Below are positions 18,588 through 33,500 of a DNA stretch of 64,000 nucleotides, one piece after another. The position numbers and the translations under genes are program-made. A model generated the notes under the pieces. It was not told where the DNA came from and did not search any database. It saw only the letters and a list, made by a program, of their open reading frames with translations. Source of the stretch: a virus; the IMG/VR virus record IMGVR_UViG_3300020439_000003, positions 1 through 64,000 of that record; one strand, given 5' to 3'. Numbering within the stretch: the stretch's first letter is position 1; each line of letters starts with the position of its first letter.

Positions 18588-21500
18588 TTATTGGAAGATC
18601 TGAGTAGGTGTGAATCCACTGATGATAGTGGCACCTGTCTGAACTGTGAGAATCACGGAGTTGGAGTAAGTAGGTTGAGCACCAGCAGCAGTGATTGCTA
18701 CACGGAACTCATCACCATCATCTGCCTGTACGGCAGCGTTAGAAGAGTAAACTGCATTTGTCTGACCTGTGATGTTGACCCAGTTAGTTTCACCATACTG
18801 CTTGCGCTGCCACTGATAGTTCAGTGCAGTGGTTCCGACAGATCCGTCCTCGCTCACGATGAACGAAGCGTCAACGGTGAAGGATGCAGTCTGACCTTGG
18901 TTCACAGTCACGTTAGTGGGTTGTGCGTTGATCAGGATGTAACCAGGTACGATCACGATTGGGTTACCGTCAGCGTCAGTACCTTCACCTGCATAGGTGT
19001 CGAAACCGCCGTTAACATTACCGCCCTCAGGTGCTACGAAGTCATCGGGGACAGTTGTCTCAACTTCAACCACAGGTGCTTCATAACCAATACCAGGGTT
19101 CTTAACCACGATGGAAGAGATTCCCATCAGAGCGCGAACGCGACCGTCGAAACCAGTAGAGGAGATCACGTCCACGTTCGGGCGTGAGGTGTAACCGTTA
19201 CCAGGTGCAGTAATCTGCGCCTTAGTAATTTCACCAGTTTTGATGGTGGCAAGAGCAGCAGCATTGCGACCCTTAACGGTGCCTGTGTACTCGAAGGTAA
19301 TCAAGGAGTTGGAAGACTCAATCAGAGCAACCTCACGAGGATCGCCCTCACCTTCGATTTGCAGGATGTCACCAGCCTCGATCGGAGGTACGACAGTTGC
19401 CGCGATCACGTCAGCGTCAGAACCGATGTAGGAGAAGGCAACGAATGTAGATCCTGCGCGAGGAATCTCAGCGAAGATGATTCTAGAACCAACCAGGTTG
19501 TAACCAACACCAGGTTCCTGAATCACACCATTAAGCGAGACGATGATGTTGTTCTCAGGCAAGATAGTGTTGGACGACACACCTTCCGTCAGAGTCAAGG
19601 AGTAGAAACCACCCTGATACTTCAAGTTGAAGGACGAGCGCAAGGAGTCAAACTCGAAACTGATGTCATCAAGTTGTCTCAGTTTACCCACGTAGTAACC
19701 AATGAATTCGGATCCGATCGTAGGAGGTTCAGTGAACTGAATCTGGTCGGAGAACGCGGTGTAGGCGTAGGTTGCACCAGGAGGTTGCAGCACACCATTG
19801 ACGAACACGAGCAGGTGACCAGCGGGATCTGGGAAGTATGCTTCACCGTTGTTGACGGTGAGTTTGAAGGAAGTTGCAGTGCCATCAAATCCTCGGAAGA
19901 ATCTATCGCAACGACCCAGGAGCGACTTCGCTTGCGTTACACCTGCCTGCCAACCATAGTCGGAGATGATCGACATGTTGCTAGGCCAATCACCCACGGC
20001 ATCTTCCAACCAGATGCGACCAGTGGTGCCGCTGATTGCCTTACCTGCGACCCTACCGTAAGAGGTGTAAGAGGTCTCAGTGACGGAGGAGATGTCTGCA
20101 CGGAAGATTGGGAAGTTGCTAAGGTTCTCAAACTTACCGATAGAACCATTTGCTGCCAGTTGAGGATCGACAGTTGTGGATCCATCTGCTGCCTGTCCGT
20201 ACGGACGCAGGTTCGCGAGCCATACGTTGTGAATGCTGTTGTCAGGATCGTAGTTATACTCAGTGACGATAGCAGTCCAACCAGGTTGTGCGGGGATGGT
20301 GCCTTGGAGCAGGTAAACCAGGTCGCCTTTGTTGAAGTCTCCCAGGAATCCTTGGTCTCTTATGACATTTGTGATCTGACACTGGATTGTCTTAGTCGCA
20401 TGTACGAACTGATTAAGTTCAAGATTCTTGAACCCAGTAGTAGTGATATCAGCGATGTCAAGAATAACGTCAGTGACAGAACCGTAGATAATGTCGCCAT
20501 CAACAAAATCATCTTGCAAGGACTCAATGTCGATCGTGATACGACCACCCGTGTTGCCCACGAGAGCACCAGCAGAGTTTTCATAGAGTGCGATGTCTGC
20601 CTCAGCGCCATTGCCCTTGTTGAAGATCATCTCACCCTGAGCAAATGCACCGCGATCAATGTTGATCAACATGCGCTCAGTCAGAGCACCTTGGACGGTT
20701 GCAGTGACAGCAGAGTCTACACCCACGAGGTCATCGCCAGCGTTAATTATGCCAGTGATATTCTCGATGTAGCAGTTACCTTCGTCAGTGTTATCACCCG
20801 AGAGGACAGAGGTCTGAACAATGAAACCGTAGTTAGAAGGATTGCCATCAACGTTGACTCTCTCGCCATTTGTGAAGCGACCCGAGGCAGATACGAGATT
20901 CGCCTTCTTGTACAGTTTGATGATCTCTGCTTCATTATTTCTAGTTCTGATAACGTCACCACGGCAGTTGGAGCTAGTACCAACAACCACGTCAGCGAGG
21001 TTGAAACCACCACTGATAGGCGTATCAATATCACGAGTACCATATGTAGTGGTCTCACGATTGATGCCAGAACGTACATCAACTTGGAATCTCTGCTGAC
21101 CACCAGTTGAGAGGTCAACATCAAAGTCGCTGTAACGTGCGTCGTGACGAATCTCGCGTGCAATCTCGAAGTATTGAGGAGTTGCGTTCAACACATAGAA
21201 CCAAGACTGACCTTGGAGTCCACGCTCGATGTCAGCCGAAGCGGGCACGTAGGTAAGAACATCACCACGAGAGTAGAAGTTCGGGCGAGTAATCTTGACT
21301 CTGTTCTCTCTTCTCTCGAAACCAACTTCAACGGTAGGAGTGTTAAGGACCAGTTCAGGATCAGTGTTCCAGTCAGTACCCTCATCATAGATGTTTTGCA
21401 GATTCTGAGCGTGAGTCGAGTTGACCCAGATCAGACTATTGTTGGTAGGAGGTGTAGAGCGCGTGAGTGCGAAATTGATTGGATTAGTAGAAGCATCAAT

Positions 21501-24500
21501 TCTAAACTCAGTGGACTCTTGCTCATACTCGAAGCGATACTCAATAGCATCCATCAGAGTATCATCCAGATAACGGAAGTATTCGTTATTTGTACCCCAC
21601 TCAGCAGTGCTGTTCTGATCGTAGAGGATACGCTTGCAAGCCTCAGAGATGCGTAGCAGATAGAAGATCAAGTGCTGTCTTACAACACCCTCGTATGCAA
21701 TGAATTGACCTTCACCATCGAACCAGGTGTTTGCCAGTTTCATAGAACCAGCGTTGCCGCCAGTGTTAAGGTCATAGATGATTGCATCCACCACTACCTG
21801 AGCGAAGGACTCAGGGGCAGCAGTGCCAGGATATTGAGTTGTTACTTCATCAAATGACTTGGCAACGATAGCGTGCTTGTTGAACACCAGGCGACGTGCA
21901 GTTGCACGTTCGGAGAAGGATCCACCACCAAGGGTTTCACTCATCAGATCGAACAGAGTATCAGCAGCAGAGATCACGTTGTAGCAAGTGTACAACTGAT
22001 AGTCAGTATTGCTGTTGTAAGGCGTAGTTCTAGTAACAGTGCTGAGATGAGTCGGCGTAGGTGATCCAGATGCTGCCTTAGCGACAGTATCGATCACGAG
22101 GTCAAACAGAGTCTCGATAGCAGAGGCAGTCTGCTCACAAGTGCTGTTCCAACCACCAGTTGCACCCGTGTCATAAGTAACAGACACGTCACGATGAACC
22201 ATGTCGTTGCTGTACTTGATTGGCCAGATGTTCGGCAGAGACTTGGTGATAGTTCCGTCAGTGATGCTTGCAGGAGTTGCAAGTGTATCATTGACGATAT
22301 CCATCAGAGTTCTCATGGTGGATCTTACGTCATTACATACACCGAAGGTTCCATCGGGAGCACCATCAGCAGTGATGGTGTACTGAGGATCACTGTATGG
22401 GAAGTAATCAAGATCACCATAGAACTTCTGATTATAAGAATGACCACCTTGCTTGGTGATTGTGTCATTCTGCATTACATCAACAGCAAGATCGAACGCC
22501 TTGTTAAGGATCCAAGTGGTCTCAGTTACCTGCGAGGTGACGTGAGCAACGGCAGCAGACTGGACATAAAGTTCAGCAGCATGGAAGACTCTGTTGTTAC
22601 CACCGTATTTCAGGTTGAATACCAATGCACTCAGAATGTCAGTAACGTCATGAACACAATCGATGCTACCAGCAGTAGTAACAGCGTTGTCTTCTGCACG
22701 TACGAACGTATGGGGATATTGCTCACCAGCGGGAGAAGCACCAACGTTAACCGTGATCGTGGTGCCAGTTACACCAGTGATCGCGATAGAATCTTCATAA
22801 TAAGGATCGGTGGTGCGAGGATAGGCGTGCTCAGTAGCATTGCCATCCTTAGTGCAGGTGAACACCAAAGAATGAGGTTGGATATAGATCTGGTTACCAG
22901 CAACCAAGGAGTGAGATCCAATGGTCAGTTCCAACACACCCGAAGCAGGAGTGTAGGTAGCGGCAGTAGGAGTGAAGTTCACACCACCAGTAGTACCACC
23001 GTTGATATTCAGTGAAGGATATTGCTGTTGACCCAGGTAAACTGCTTCCTCAGCAATGAATCGGATGTTTCTATCAATGATGTTAGCAGCATCAATGTAG
23101 CGGTCACGTACAGCATTCTGTTCGTAAGAGCTGGTCTCCACTTCGTCGAAGGATTCACCACCCAGGTCACCACCAGGAGTGCCGTCGCCACCATCAAGTT
23201 CTCTGTAAATATAGAGGTTGTCACGTCCGAATCCATTTCTCATGGTCATGATGCACATTTCCTGTGCAAACTTCATAACCCATTGTGATGCCTCTTCTTC
23301 ACCTTCAACGTGGAGGAGAGTATTATCTTCTGAATTCAGATAGAGTGCAGCAGCATCCCAGGTCTTAGAGTTACCACCCAGACGCATGTCGTGGACGATT
23401 GATTCGATAATATCAACCACATCATCAACACAGTTCTGACGACCGCCAGGAACCTTGAAGTTGATGAACTTAGACATGTCGTTCATGGTATGAACTGCTT
23501 CCCAAGCGATCACATACTTGTTACGCTCGATCATGTCAGCAGCATCCATGAGGCGATCATGGTTAGGACCACTACGAGTCTGATCAGGTGCCTGAGGATC
23601 AATAGTGATCGTGGTGTCACGATACACCTCACGGGTAGTCCAGACTGCAACGTAGTAATCGTCTTGGAATCTACCATCAATACCCAAACCAGCAGCAGTA
23701 GTACCGTTGGTTAGCAGAGTATTGTTGATTGCGTGCTTAACGAGTTTCTTGGTGAACTCAAAGGCGTCCAACATGGCGCTGAGTTCACCTTCAACATGAA
23801 GAATCTGATTGTCTTGGTTGATGTATTGATCCAGGACATATTGGGTAGAAGAGTTACCACCAGTCAGCAGGTCAGTGATGACAGCAGGCAAGATGAACTT
23901 CTTGATGTCTCTGAGGCAATATGGTTCACCATAACCAGGCATCTGCAAGAAGTCAAAACTACGGATTTCTCCGAGAGGTCCTTGAATATCAGCAGCATAC
24001 TTGTCTTGGATATATCCAACAACTTCCTCAGCAATGAAATCGCGGTTTTTCCAGATAGCATCGCCACCATCACGGAATCTATCGCCAGTTGGGCAAAGGA
24101 TGTCAATGATAGTATCAGCAAGAGAACTAATCTCGTTAGTTACCTGGGAAGATGCAGGAGAAGCAAAGTTGTTAGGAATACGAAGGATATCAGTGTACTT
24201 GGCAGGAACAGTGTCGCCATTCTCATCAACCATGGTTCCATAGTTGACCAGATCACTGCTAGTGGTAGTGATTACGTAGTTCATAATCTCTGCCAGTTCG
24301 TTCCATGCGTAGATGGATTGCAGCAGTTCATTACCAACGTAGTTCAGACCACCAGACTTGGTGAGATATCCTCTACCAGAGATCACGCTGTTATAGTTAC
24401 CACCGTAACGAATATCAGCAATGATTGCTTTTAGGATGTACTCTTTGGTGTCACGAATACACTTGTTAGTTCCTTGTTCACTGGTTTCAGTATCGCCAGG

Positions 24501-27500
24501 GATAACGAAGTCAGGATACTTCGCTGCCATCTTACCAACAGCAGTTTCTGAGATCCAATCGAGGTTGAGTTCAAGCATGTCGGCACACTTTCTGTGCTCG
24601 TCACGCGAGAGATCAATATCCTCAATGATGATTTCCTTAGTGGCGTAGTTGACCTTCTTAGCAGTTGCAGCAGAGTTAGTCTGACCAGTGTAAGTGGCAT
24701 ATGCCTCCTCAGTGCTGACAATGATCGACTGCTCCATATCCATACCAAACAGAATATTCTGGTTGTTAGTTGGATAGGTTGTAGTGGGAGTAAAGGTGCC
24801 AGCGTACAGAGACTCGTTGTGAATGATGAAGTTATCAACATAACCTTGGAAGGAGTTAGTGCCATCCCAACCAGCCATCATTCTGAATGGACGCTCAACA
24901 TAGGTGTTAGTGTCAGAGTAGTCACCACCAACCTGTGTACCATTAACAAATACCTTAGTGATACCAGTGGTTCTGGTAACTGCAACGTGAGACCATTGAT
25001 CCTGTGCCATGTTATGAGCACCAGAGATCTGATCAAGTCCGTTGATCCAATACTTAATGGAGTTGTTCTCCAAGTAAAGGACAGGAGATTGAGTCAGAGT
25101 GGCACTCTGAGTTCTAGTATCCCAGAGATACTTGATGCCAGACTGAGGATTGGTAGTAGGACGCAACCACATTTCAATGGTGAAGTCCGTAGTACCAAAC
25201 TTAGTCACATTAGACAGACTATGAGACAGTCCAGTATGAGTCTGGAAGTGTAGTGATTGAGTTCCTGCCTTCTTCTGCAATCCAGTCAGGGTAATCGTAC
25301 CATTAGCAGTCAACTTGGAATTGGTAATGGTCTCTCTGTCAGTGAAGGTGCCAGTAACAGCATTAGTGAACAACCACTTCAAACCAGAGTTAGTTCCCTT
25401 CGCTTCAAAGGATGCGCCAGAGGATAGACCTCTGATGGTGTCACCAGGAATGAAGAATCCATTACCACCACGATCCTTATAGGCAAGCTTGAATACACGG
25501 AGGTTCTCGTTCTCGTTGTATGTACCATCAGTGATAGGACTGAGAGCATTGATAGCATTCAAGTTACCAGCACCAACTGCACCAGCGGCGATTTCAACCA
25601 AGGTATGAATGCCTGCCTGTACGTCAGCACAGTTCTGAATGCTTTCGTTACCACCAGAAGAGTAATTAGGATCGTAATATGCTGCCTCAGTACCACCACC
25701 TTGGAAGATAGCATTGTCAACAGCACTGATGAAGGTGTGGGTATAACCACCACCAGTCGATACAGCGTTTGCGCTAGCAGATACGAAGGTATGAGGATAC
25801 TGCTGACCAGTTGGAGATGCACCAACATTTACAGTAATCGTGGTAGCAGTAACAGCAGAGATTGACAGATACTGACCATTAGCAGGGTCAGATGCACGAG
25901 GATATTGATGGTTAGAACCATTGCTATCCTGAGTACAAGTGAAAGTCAAACTTCCCTGTGCGATAGTGATGTTATCGCCAATGCTCAGCGAGTGAGAACC
26001 GATGGTGAGTTCCAACGAACCCGTTGCGGGGTTGTAGTTTGCGCCAGTAGGAGTGAACTGAACCAGAGGAGATGCACCAACATTAACATCAATGGTAGTA
26101 GCAGTCGTAGCAGTGATGTTTAGAGCAGTGTTGAATGCAGGGTCACCAGTACGAGGATAATCGTGGAAGGTAGCACCACCATCAGAGGTGCAGGTGAATC
26201 TCATCGAGTAAGGTCTGATCGTTACAGAATCAGAAGTTGAGAGACTGTGAGTGCCGATACTGATCGACATAACACCCGTAGAAGGAGTGTAAGTAGCAGC
26301 AGTCGGAGTGAATTGTGCAAGAGTTGTACCAGCAGCACCCAGATAAGGACCTTGATAAGTAGAAGGATCCTTCAACATGTAACCCAGTTCTGGGGTTCTA
26401 GTATTGACCTGTACATAGAGCAGGTTGTTGATAGCACGACGTGCCATCTCGCCCGCCTTTCTAAATGCAGTCAGGGACTCAGCAAGTTCTCCAACCAGAC
26501 CGTTACTAATAGGTGAACCATTAGTGAAATACTTCTTAGCAAATTCGACGATGTTGTAATTACCATCATCAGTAATGTCAGCAGACAAAGCATCGACCAT
26601 CAGACCGATGTCACGACGGCACTTAACTTCGTTAGCGGTGTATTGAGTTGGGATTACCTCGTCGAGGAGGTCAGCAAGGGAACCAGCAAGCAGGATGACA
26701 GAGATGTTATCGCAAAGTGTTTGCAGCGCAGATTGTACGTCAGAGCAGTTATTGGTTCCATAGTTCTGACTGTTAGAACCAGCAGTGCCGTAGTTATTAC
26801 CAGGAGAAGGATCAGCAGTGATACCAGTTCCAGTAGAACCACCAGTGGTTCTCTCGTTGTAGAAGATGTAAGTAACACCATCAACAACCTCAGATCCATT
26901 CAGGTCATTTCTGAGTGCTTGACGCATCAGTTCAGTTGCCTTATCGAATGCAAACTCAGTAGCAGCTGCTTCGTTGTTTACATACAGGAAGTTAAGACCA
27001 TCAGCACTGAAATACTTCTGTGCAAGTTTTCTGGTATATACTGTACCGCCACTGTAAACATCGAATGACAGAGCATCAATGTAGTAACCAATGTCGCGCT
27101 TGCACTTGTCAGCAGAAGGAACTGTCAGAGCAGGATACTCAGCAGTCATCAGAGCGTAAGACTTCGCTTGAATATACTCCTTATTCTTCTGAATCAGACG
27201 ATACGCATCAGCATATCTGGACCAGGCGTCGGTCGCGTTGTCGCCAGGATAGTAGAATCCAGGATGTTCAACAGCAATCTCAGCGTTAGCAAAGTCAACG
27301 ATCTCATCCTTGTTCAGGGAGATCATACGACCAGCATCTTTCCATCTGTTCTTGGAGTCGGTAACAGTGTTGCCATACTCGAAGGTGATAGAACGCAGAT
27401 TGTCACCAGCAGCAAGAGTGCCACCAGTTAGATTCTCGTACTCAATCTCGGTAGATCTAACTTCTTCAAAGTCAAGGAAGTCAGCATTGATTCTTTGATC

Positions 27501-30500
27501 AGCGTCATCAATTAGAGTAGGAGTAATCGTAGTCTTAGAGATATCATCCAGGATGACGTTAGCGTTAGTAAGAGAGATAAGACGCTCAAATACCAGACCG
27601 AAGAAGGTTGAACCTTTGTTAATGATCAACTGATCAACAACATCACCCAATCTAACTTCACCAGAGACAACCTCAGTCATGTTGTCGAGGATTCTACTAC
27701 CAGTGGTAGTATCAACGGTATATCTTTGGATAGTATCACCATCTTGGAAATCTGCCACAGATCCCTTCAAGTAATACAGGATCGGAGGAGATGCCTCTTG
27801 ATCAACTCTTACAACTTCACCACTTGCAGTGCCACCAGGTCCTTGGATCTTGTCACCCTCAGAGAAGGAATTCCAACCTGCTTCACCACCAACAGGACGT
27901 ACCAAGTTGATGTTAACAATAGGATCTCTGTAAGGAGAAGTGCTTGTGATTCTTGCAGCGATGTTGGAACTTGCAGAATAGATGATATCTTGCAGACCAA
28001 TATCATAGATACCAGTCTCAAATTCAGCAGTACCAGAAGTCTTAGAAAGAACCAGTTTATCATCGATATTTCCATCCAAATCTTGGTTGGTTTCTTCAAT
28101 GATTGCTTTGTCGCCATCGAGATTAGTAACAGTCTCACCAAACTCAAAGATGGTCTTATAGTTGACGCTATCAACATTCAGAATGTCACCACCATATTGG
28201 AGACCAAAGAATGTGACTGCTTCACCTCTTTCAAAGTAACCATTTGCCATGTCAGTGACATCAATGGTGTAATCAGTTGGGTTGACAGTGAACACAGTTG
28301 CAGTTGCACCAGTGGTCTGACCAGTGACTCTTACACCACCAAGTGCCTGCTGAGTGAATGTGCCACCAACGTTTTCAAGATATAGTTTTGTAATAGAATC
28401 GTCGATGCTTCCAATCAGGGCGCTGAATCCAGTTCTACCAACGTCAATACGCTCGTTAAGATCAAAAGGTCCACCTTGGATATCTACAACGTCGATGCTA
28501 GTAGCACCAGTTGCAACAACTCTTGCTCTTGCCTCAGATGTGAAACCGTTAACAGTATCACCCAGTTCAGGGAAGATACCACCGATGGTATTCAAGTTGA
28601 GTCGAGTGATCGGCATAATGTCGAACTCAACGTTTCTGTAAACAACCTTAGAGTCGGGTCTAGGAGGTTCAGCAAAGACGATGTTGTTACCAACGATTTG
28701 GAAAGATTCGCCAGGTGCTTGGATTACACCATTCAGGGTGACAACCAACTGGTTATCCTTAACGATAAGGTTCTCACCTTCAACTCGGAGTGGGAACTGC
28801 TTAGTAGAACCATCAAACTGAGCAGAGATATCGTCAATCTTCTTAACGATAGAAGTTAGAATTTCCTCAGAGTTAGTCAGTCTCTTCTTACGGAAGAGAA
28901 CTTCGGAGTTATTGAAGGTTGAGTAGATCGGTTGAGCAGCACCGAAGGAGGTGATCTGGTTAACGTTGGTGTACTCATTGATGTTCACCTGCTTAGTGAA
29001 ACCAGCAACAACCTTACGTCCAGAGATATCCTTACCACCAGTCAGTTCAAGCTGACCAAACATGTTGAAACCAGTTGGGTGGTTGTTTTCAAGGATCTGC
29101 TGCTTCCAACGGTTGATAGGAATCTGAGACTTGATAACGTAAGAGAAGTTCTGATAGAAGAAGGAGTCTTGGATCTTCTGAACAATCTCAGAGGGCTTAC
29201 CAACGTCATCGATGAATCTACCAGGAGTCTTGGTTAGAGCATCAATGTTCAGCACACCCTTAGCAATGTTGATGTTATCGATCAGACCAGATGCACGAGA
29301 GATAACACCCTGCACCTTACCACCAACAACAAAGTCACCACGGGGGTTAGTAACTTTAAGGATCTTAGGTTGAATCTGCCAACCTTCATTCTCGGATACA
29401 ATACCGAAGGCACTAGCAAGTTCATAGGATTCACCTTGGAAGAGTTCTTCACCTTCCAGGAAGCGAGAAGTCTCAACGACTGCTTCTGCTTGACCACCGA
29501 ACACCTCGGTGAGCAACACCTGACGACCATCACCCTGAGTCAAGAAGGTAATAAAGTTACCAGACTCAGCATCAACTTGGGTCAGTGCAAAACGGAGTTG
29601 GTCTGCTTCCAGACCATTTACATTACCAGCAATAGCATAGTAGGTCTGAGTAGAAGACAGACTGGTCAAACCAACGCTGCTTGGCTTGGGCAGTACACCA
29701 ACTTCACTACCAATATCATCAGCACGGAACTGAACCTCAGCACCAGTGGTAATACCATGAGGGAAGTTGAACTGCAAATAGTTCAAGTCAAGGTTCACAA
29801 CATAGGTGAACTCAGATTTCAGAGTGACAACTGGTTGTGAAGAGTAACCAGCACCAGGATTCTTGATCAGAATCTCAGACAGTCTGTTGTTCTTAACAAC
29901 TGCTTCTGCCTCAGCACCAGATCCACCACCACCAGTGATGATGACAGAAGGAGCAGAGGTATATCCAGCACCAGGATTAGTGATCTTGATCTGGGAGAGA
30001 ATAGAGGTGTTAAAGAGTTGCAGGTTGATCGGGAATGCAATCTCAGGACGCAGGGTGTAGTCATGGGAGTAACCATAACCAAACTCGTTGTTTTTCAGCG
30101 TCTTGATCTTACCAATCTGTCTACCAGTGAGGAACACAGCAGCACCGCTACCCTCAGCAGGGATAACCACTTCTAGTTCTGCACCAGAACCAGACAATGT
30201 GGGTCCAAGAATACCTTCAATACCATCAACGTCGATACTTGCAGTGGTGTAACCCTTACCAGGATCGGTCAGAGCAACATCAGTAATGGTGCCAGATCCG
30301 ATCTCGTCATCAACCTCAACGGTGATTTGCACAAGACCACCTTCACCATCACCCAGGATAGGAACCTGAGTATAGACACCAGATGCATATTCAGTACCAC
30401 CGTTGCTGATTCTGACCTTTTCGATCTTACGATCAGATGCAATGTCAGATACAACAGGGAGTTTCTTATAGAATCCACCAGGAGAGATCAGTTTAATCGT

Positions 30501-33500
30501 GTTGATAGGACCGATTGCTTTGACCGAAGTGGTGGAGTAGGAAGAGTTAGGACGATCAAACTCATCTTCACCAATTTCTGCATTGGTGAATTCAGGTTCA
30601 TGTAGAAGTTTGAATCTAAACTCAGTATCAGAGATAACTTCGCTGATAGTAAACTTACCATCAAACGGAGTCTTGATCACATCAATGAAGGAGTTGTTAC
30701 CAACAGGAGAATTGGCACCCAGTCTTGATGGGTCAAAGTAGTAAGTGATATTAGTAACCTCACCACCAATGGTAAACTTAACCACAGGTGTCTCAGTTGC
30801 AGAGGCCAAACCAGGAGTACCTTCACGTTCAATAACGTTGAAGGAGTATTCCAGCTTGTACTGGTTATCCTGAGAGAATGACAGATAATAACCGAAGTTA
30901 GAAGAATCACTCATATCAAAAATATAAGAGTGATTTCTAGTCAGCATTAGAGTCGGGTGCTTGGATGCAATCTTAACGCCAGCAATACCGCTAGTATATC
31001 CAGGATCACCACTTGCAGTATCCCGTAATCTGTAAGTGAAGTCTCTGGAAGAGAATACTTCCTGAACGAAGAATGAACCATTGAACTCACCACTGTTGAA
31101 TCCTTGTACAAACAAGATATTGCCAGCAGAATAGTTATGAGGAGTTACAGCAGTTGCATAGATCAGGTCAGATCTACCTTCGCTAGTTCTGATGATGTCC
31201 TTATCAAGAGTAACAGTCAGTTTGATAGTCTTGACAGTAGTAACACCGTTAATATCTGCAATCTTAGCATTGTCTGCATTAGGACCAGCAGTAATACTGC
31301 CACCCAAAGATACTACGTCTCCGATGATGAAATCAGAGTCAGAATAGGTATCAATAATAGTTACTCTATACTCTTCTGGTCTGAAAGGTCTAAACCTTGC
31401 ATAGTCAGAGAGTGGATCATATGTACTAACGTAGGACCAGGTGACATTTCCATCAGAAGCAGTACCAGTGGTGTGTACAGGGACAGTAGCACCACTAATA
31501 CCACCAGTGGTTGCCTGATACTTGTTTCTTCCGTAGTAGACGAAATCATTGATTTGATAAGATCTATTGGTTTCCCACTGATCTACCAAAGGAGTAGGCC
31601 ATGCATAATCAGCAAGATTTACTTGGATGGTTCCAGCAGCACTAATGTAGTTCCAAGTTACAGCACCATCAGTTACGATACCGATCTCATGAGTTGGTGC
31701 AGTAGCACCAGAAGTAGCAGTGTTAGTAGCGGCGTAGATCTTACCGTCGCTGTATACCTGATCATTGACGTTATATGCCTTACCTGTCACCCACTCTGCC
31801 TGAGGACGAGAAACAGTAAAGTCAATCTCTTCAATCAGGTTCTCTTGACCAGTAGAGTTTCTGAATCTATCAGTATTGTTAAAGTTACCAAAGATCTTAC
31901 CGATCTTATACTCAGTACCATAACCTGGGTTGTTGATAGGACCAACAGGAGTCTCTACAATCGTACCGTATGCTTGGGTAACGCCCTGAGCGTTGAATTG
32001 TTGAATAACAGTACCCTTATCAAACTTAACGTCTTGATTGAAGGTGAACTTCTTAACGTTGTCCATCTTAGAGTATGCTGCATCTCTAATGTAGTATTTT
32101 GCAATTACATTAGGAGAAATGAGCAGTCTCTTACCGAGAGGTGAAGGTACAGTGGAAGTTTTAGAGGTGTAAGTATTAACTGTCTCTCCAAAGGTATATG
32201 TACCAAAGTTCAGAGTAGACGTTACATCAGAATAGTCGAGAATTTGCAGACCCGAAGAACCTTCACTCCACACTGTAATGACAGGGTTATTCAGGTTGTT
32301 GATGTTGATTTGAGTTGCTTCACTAAACACAATACCCTGAGAACCATCAATCTGATAATCACCACGCTTACTATGGAGACGATCAAACTTAACCATATCA
32401 AGACCAGCATTCACAGTTTCAATTCTGTAACGCTCAGTAGGAACAGTCAGAGAAGAACCAGTGTAAACGGCACGAGGTTCTACGATGATGTCATCAACCC
32501 AACCAATGAAGGAGGTGTTGGTAGCACCAGAAGTGGCGTTAGACAGAACTGCAAGGTCATCCATTGCAATATCTTCTGTTCTAGTAGCAGTACAAACCTG
32601 TACACCATCGAAGTATGCAGAATAGACATAAGAACCAAGGGTGGGTTCTTCCTTAACAAGAACGATATGATGCCATGCCTCAGATACCATTGTGGTGAAA
32701 TAGGTAGAACCCACAGATACCACAGTAGTGCCACCACCACCCTGAGGGGTGATATCGAGGGTGACTTTACCGAAGTTAGGATCACCAACAGTACCATTGA
32801 TAGAGTAGATAACCTTATCGCCATTGTCGGCAATACAGGTGATCATTTCCATCTTAGGATTGTTGCTAGCATGGGTGCCAATCATCTTAACCCACATGCC
32901 GACAGTCCAGTCGTCATTGTTATCAAGGTCAGTCCAATCCAGACGACCTGCTGCTTGCAGTTTCAGTGAAGCAGAACCAAACTTGTAGATAGTATCATCT
33001 CTGAGGATGTTAGCACCACCAGTTACAGTGACAGCACTCTTCTTCTGCTTGGTTGCATCGAAGTAAGTATCAGCACTATCGTTGAAACGATATACAGCAG
33101 TAGGAACAGACTTCTGGATGTTGAGTGGGACAATAATGTCACCAGAGTTGTCAACTGAGTGTGTAGTGGTAGTAAATCCAAGACCATAGTCAGTGTCACT
33201 ATTGACAGAATCCCAAGCACCACGGATGATGTTGGTCTTGTACTGCATAGTGCCGTTGTACTTGAAGTTAAGTGCAACTACTTGCTGATTGTTATCTTCG
33301 TACTTGATGTGGGTAAGAACATTGACATTACCGAATTCATCAAGGCTAACACCAGCATGATTGATAGATTCAAACGAAATACTAGGAGCAATAATCTTAG
33401 AGAAGAACCACTCAGGAGTGCTGAGGGTAAGTCTGACTTGTTCCAGTGCAATCTTGAAGAATGCAACACCATAGTGCTTGGTGCCATTCCACATATCACA

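Larger units (their letters stand above)
21740..27104 (-). repeat. Seven helical C-x-D ... GGN repeats inside the giant gene
   Basis: A helix with the pattern C-x-(R/D/H)-D-(I/V/T)-x3-(I/L)-x-A-(L/I)-x2-(D/N)-(I/L/M)-x2-GGN recurs at about 27104, 26620, 24460, 23920, 23440, 22660 and 21800. Each copy is followed by about 45 residues ending in an (H/Y)VEGE-like turn and a second helix. Copies are strongly diverged and irregularly spaced, and copy 7 lacks the leading Cys. The family is not one I can name. Confidence 0.6.

Noticed and set aside
18585-18592. AATAAATA before the YHYH gene as a late promoter
   Set aside because: One mismatch only, but the leader would be about 6 bases; too weak to list as a feature.
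19359-21110. A 583-codon plus-strand frame opposite the giant gene
   Set aside because: It is antisense to a continuous minus-strand reading frame with recognisable domains; composition (Cys, Ser, Asp, Val) is that of a reversed Gly/Thr-rich gene.
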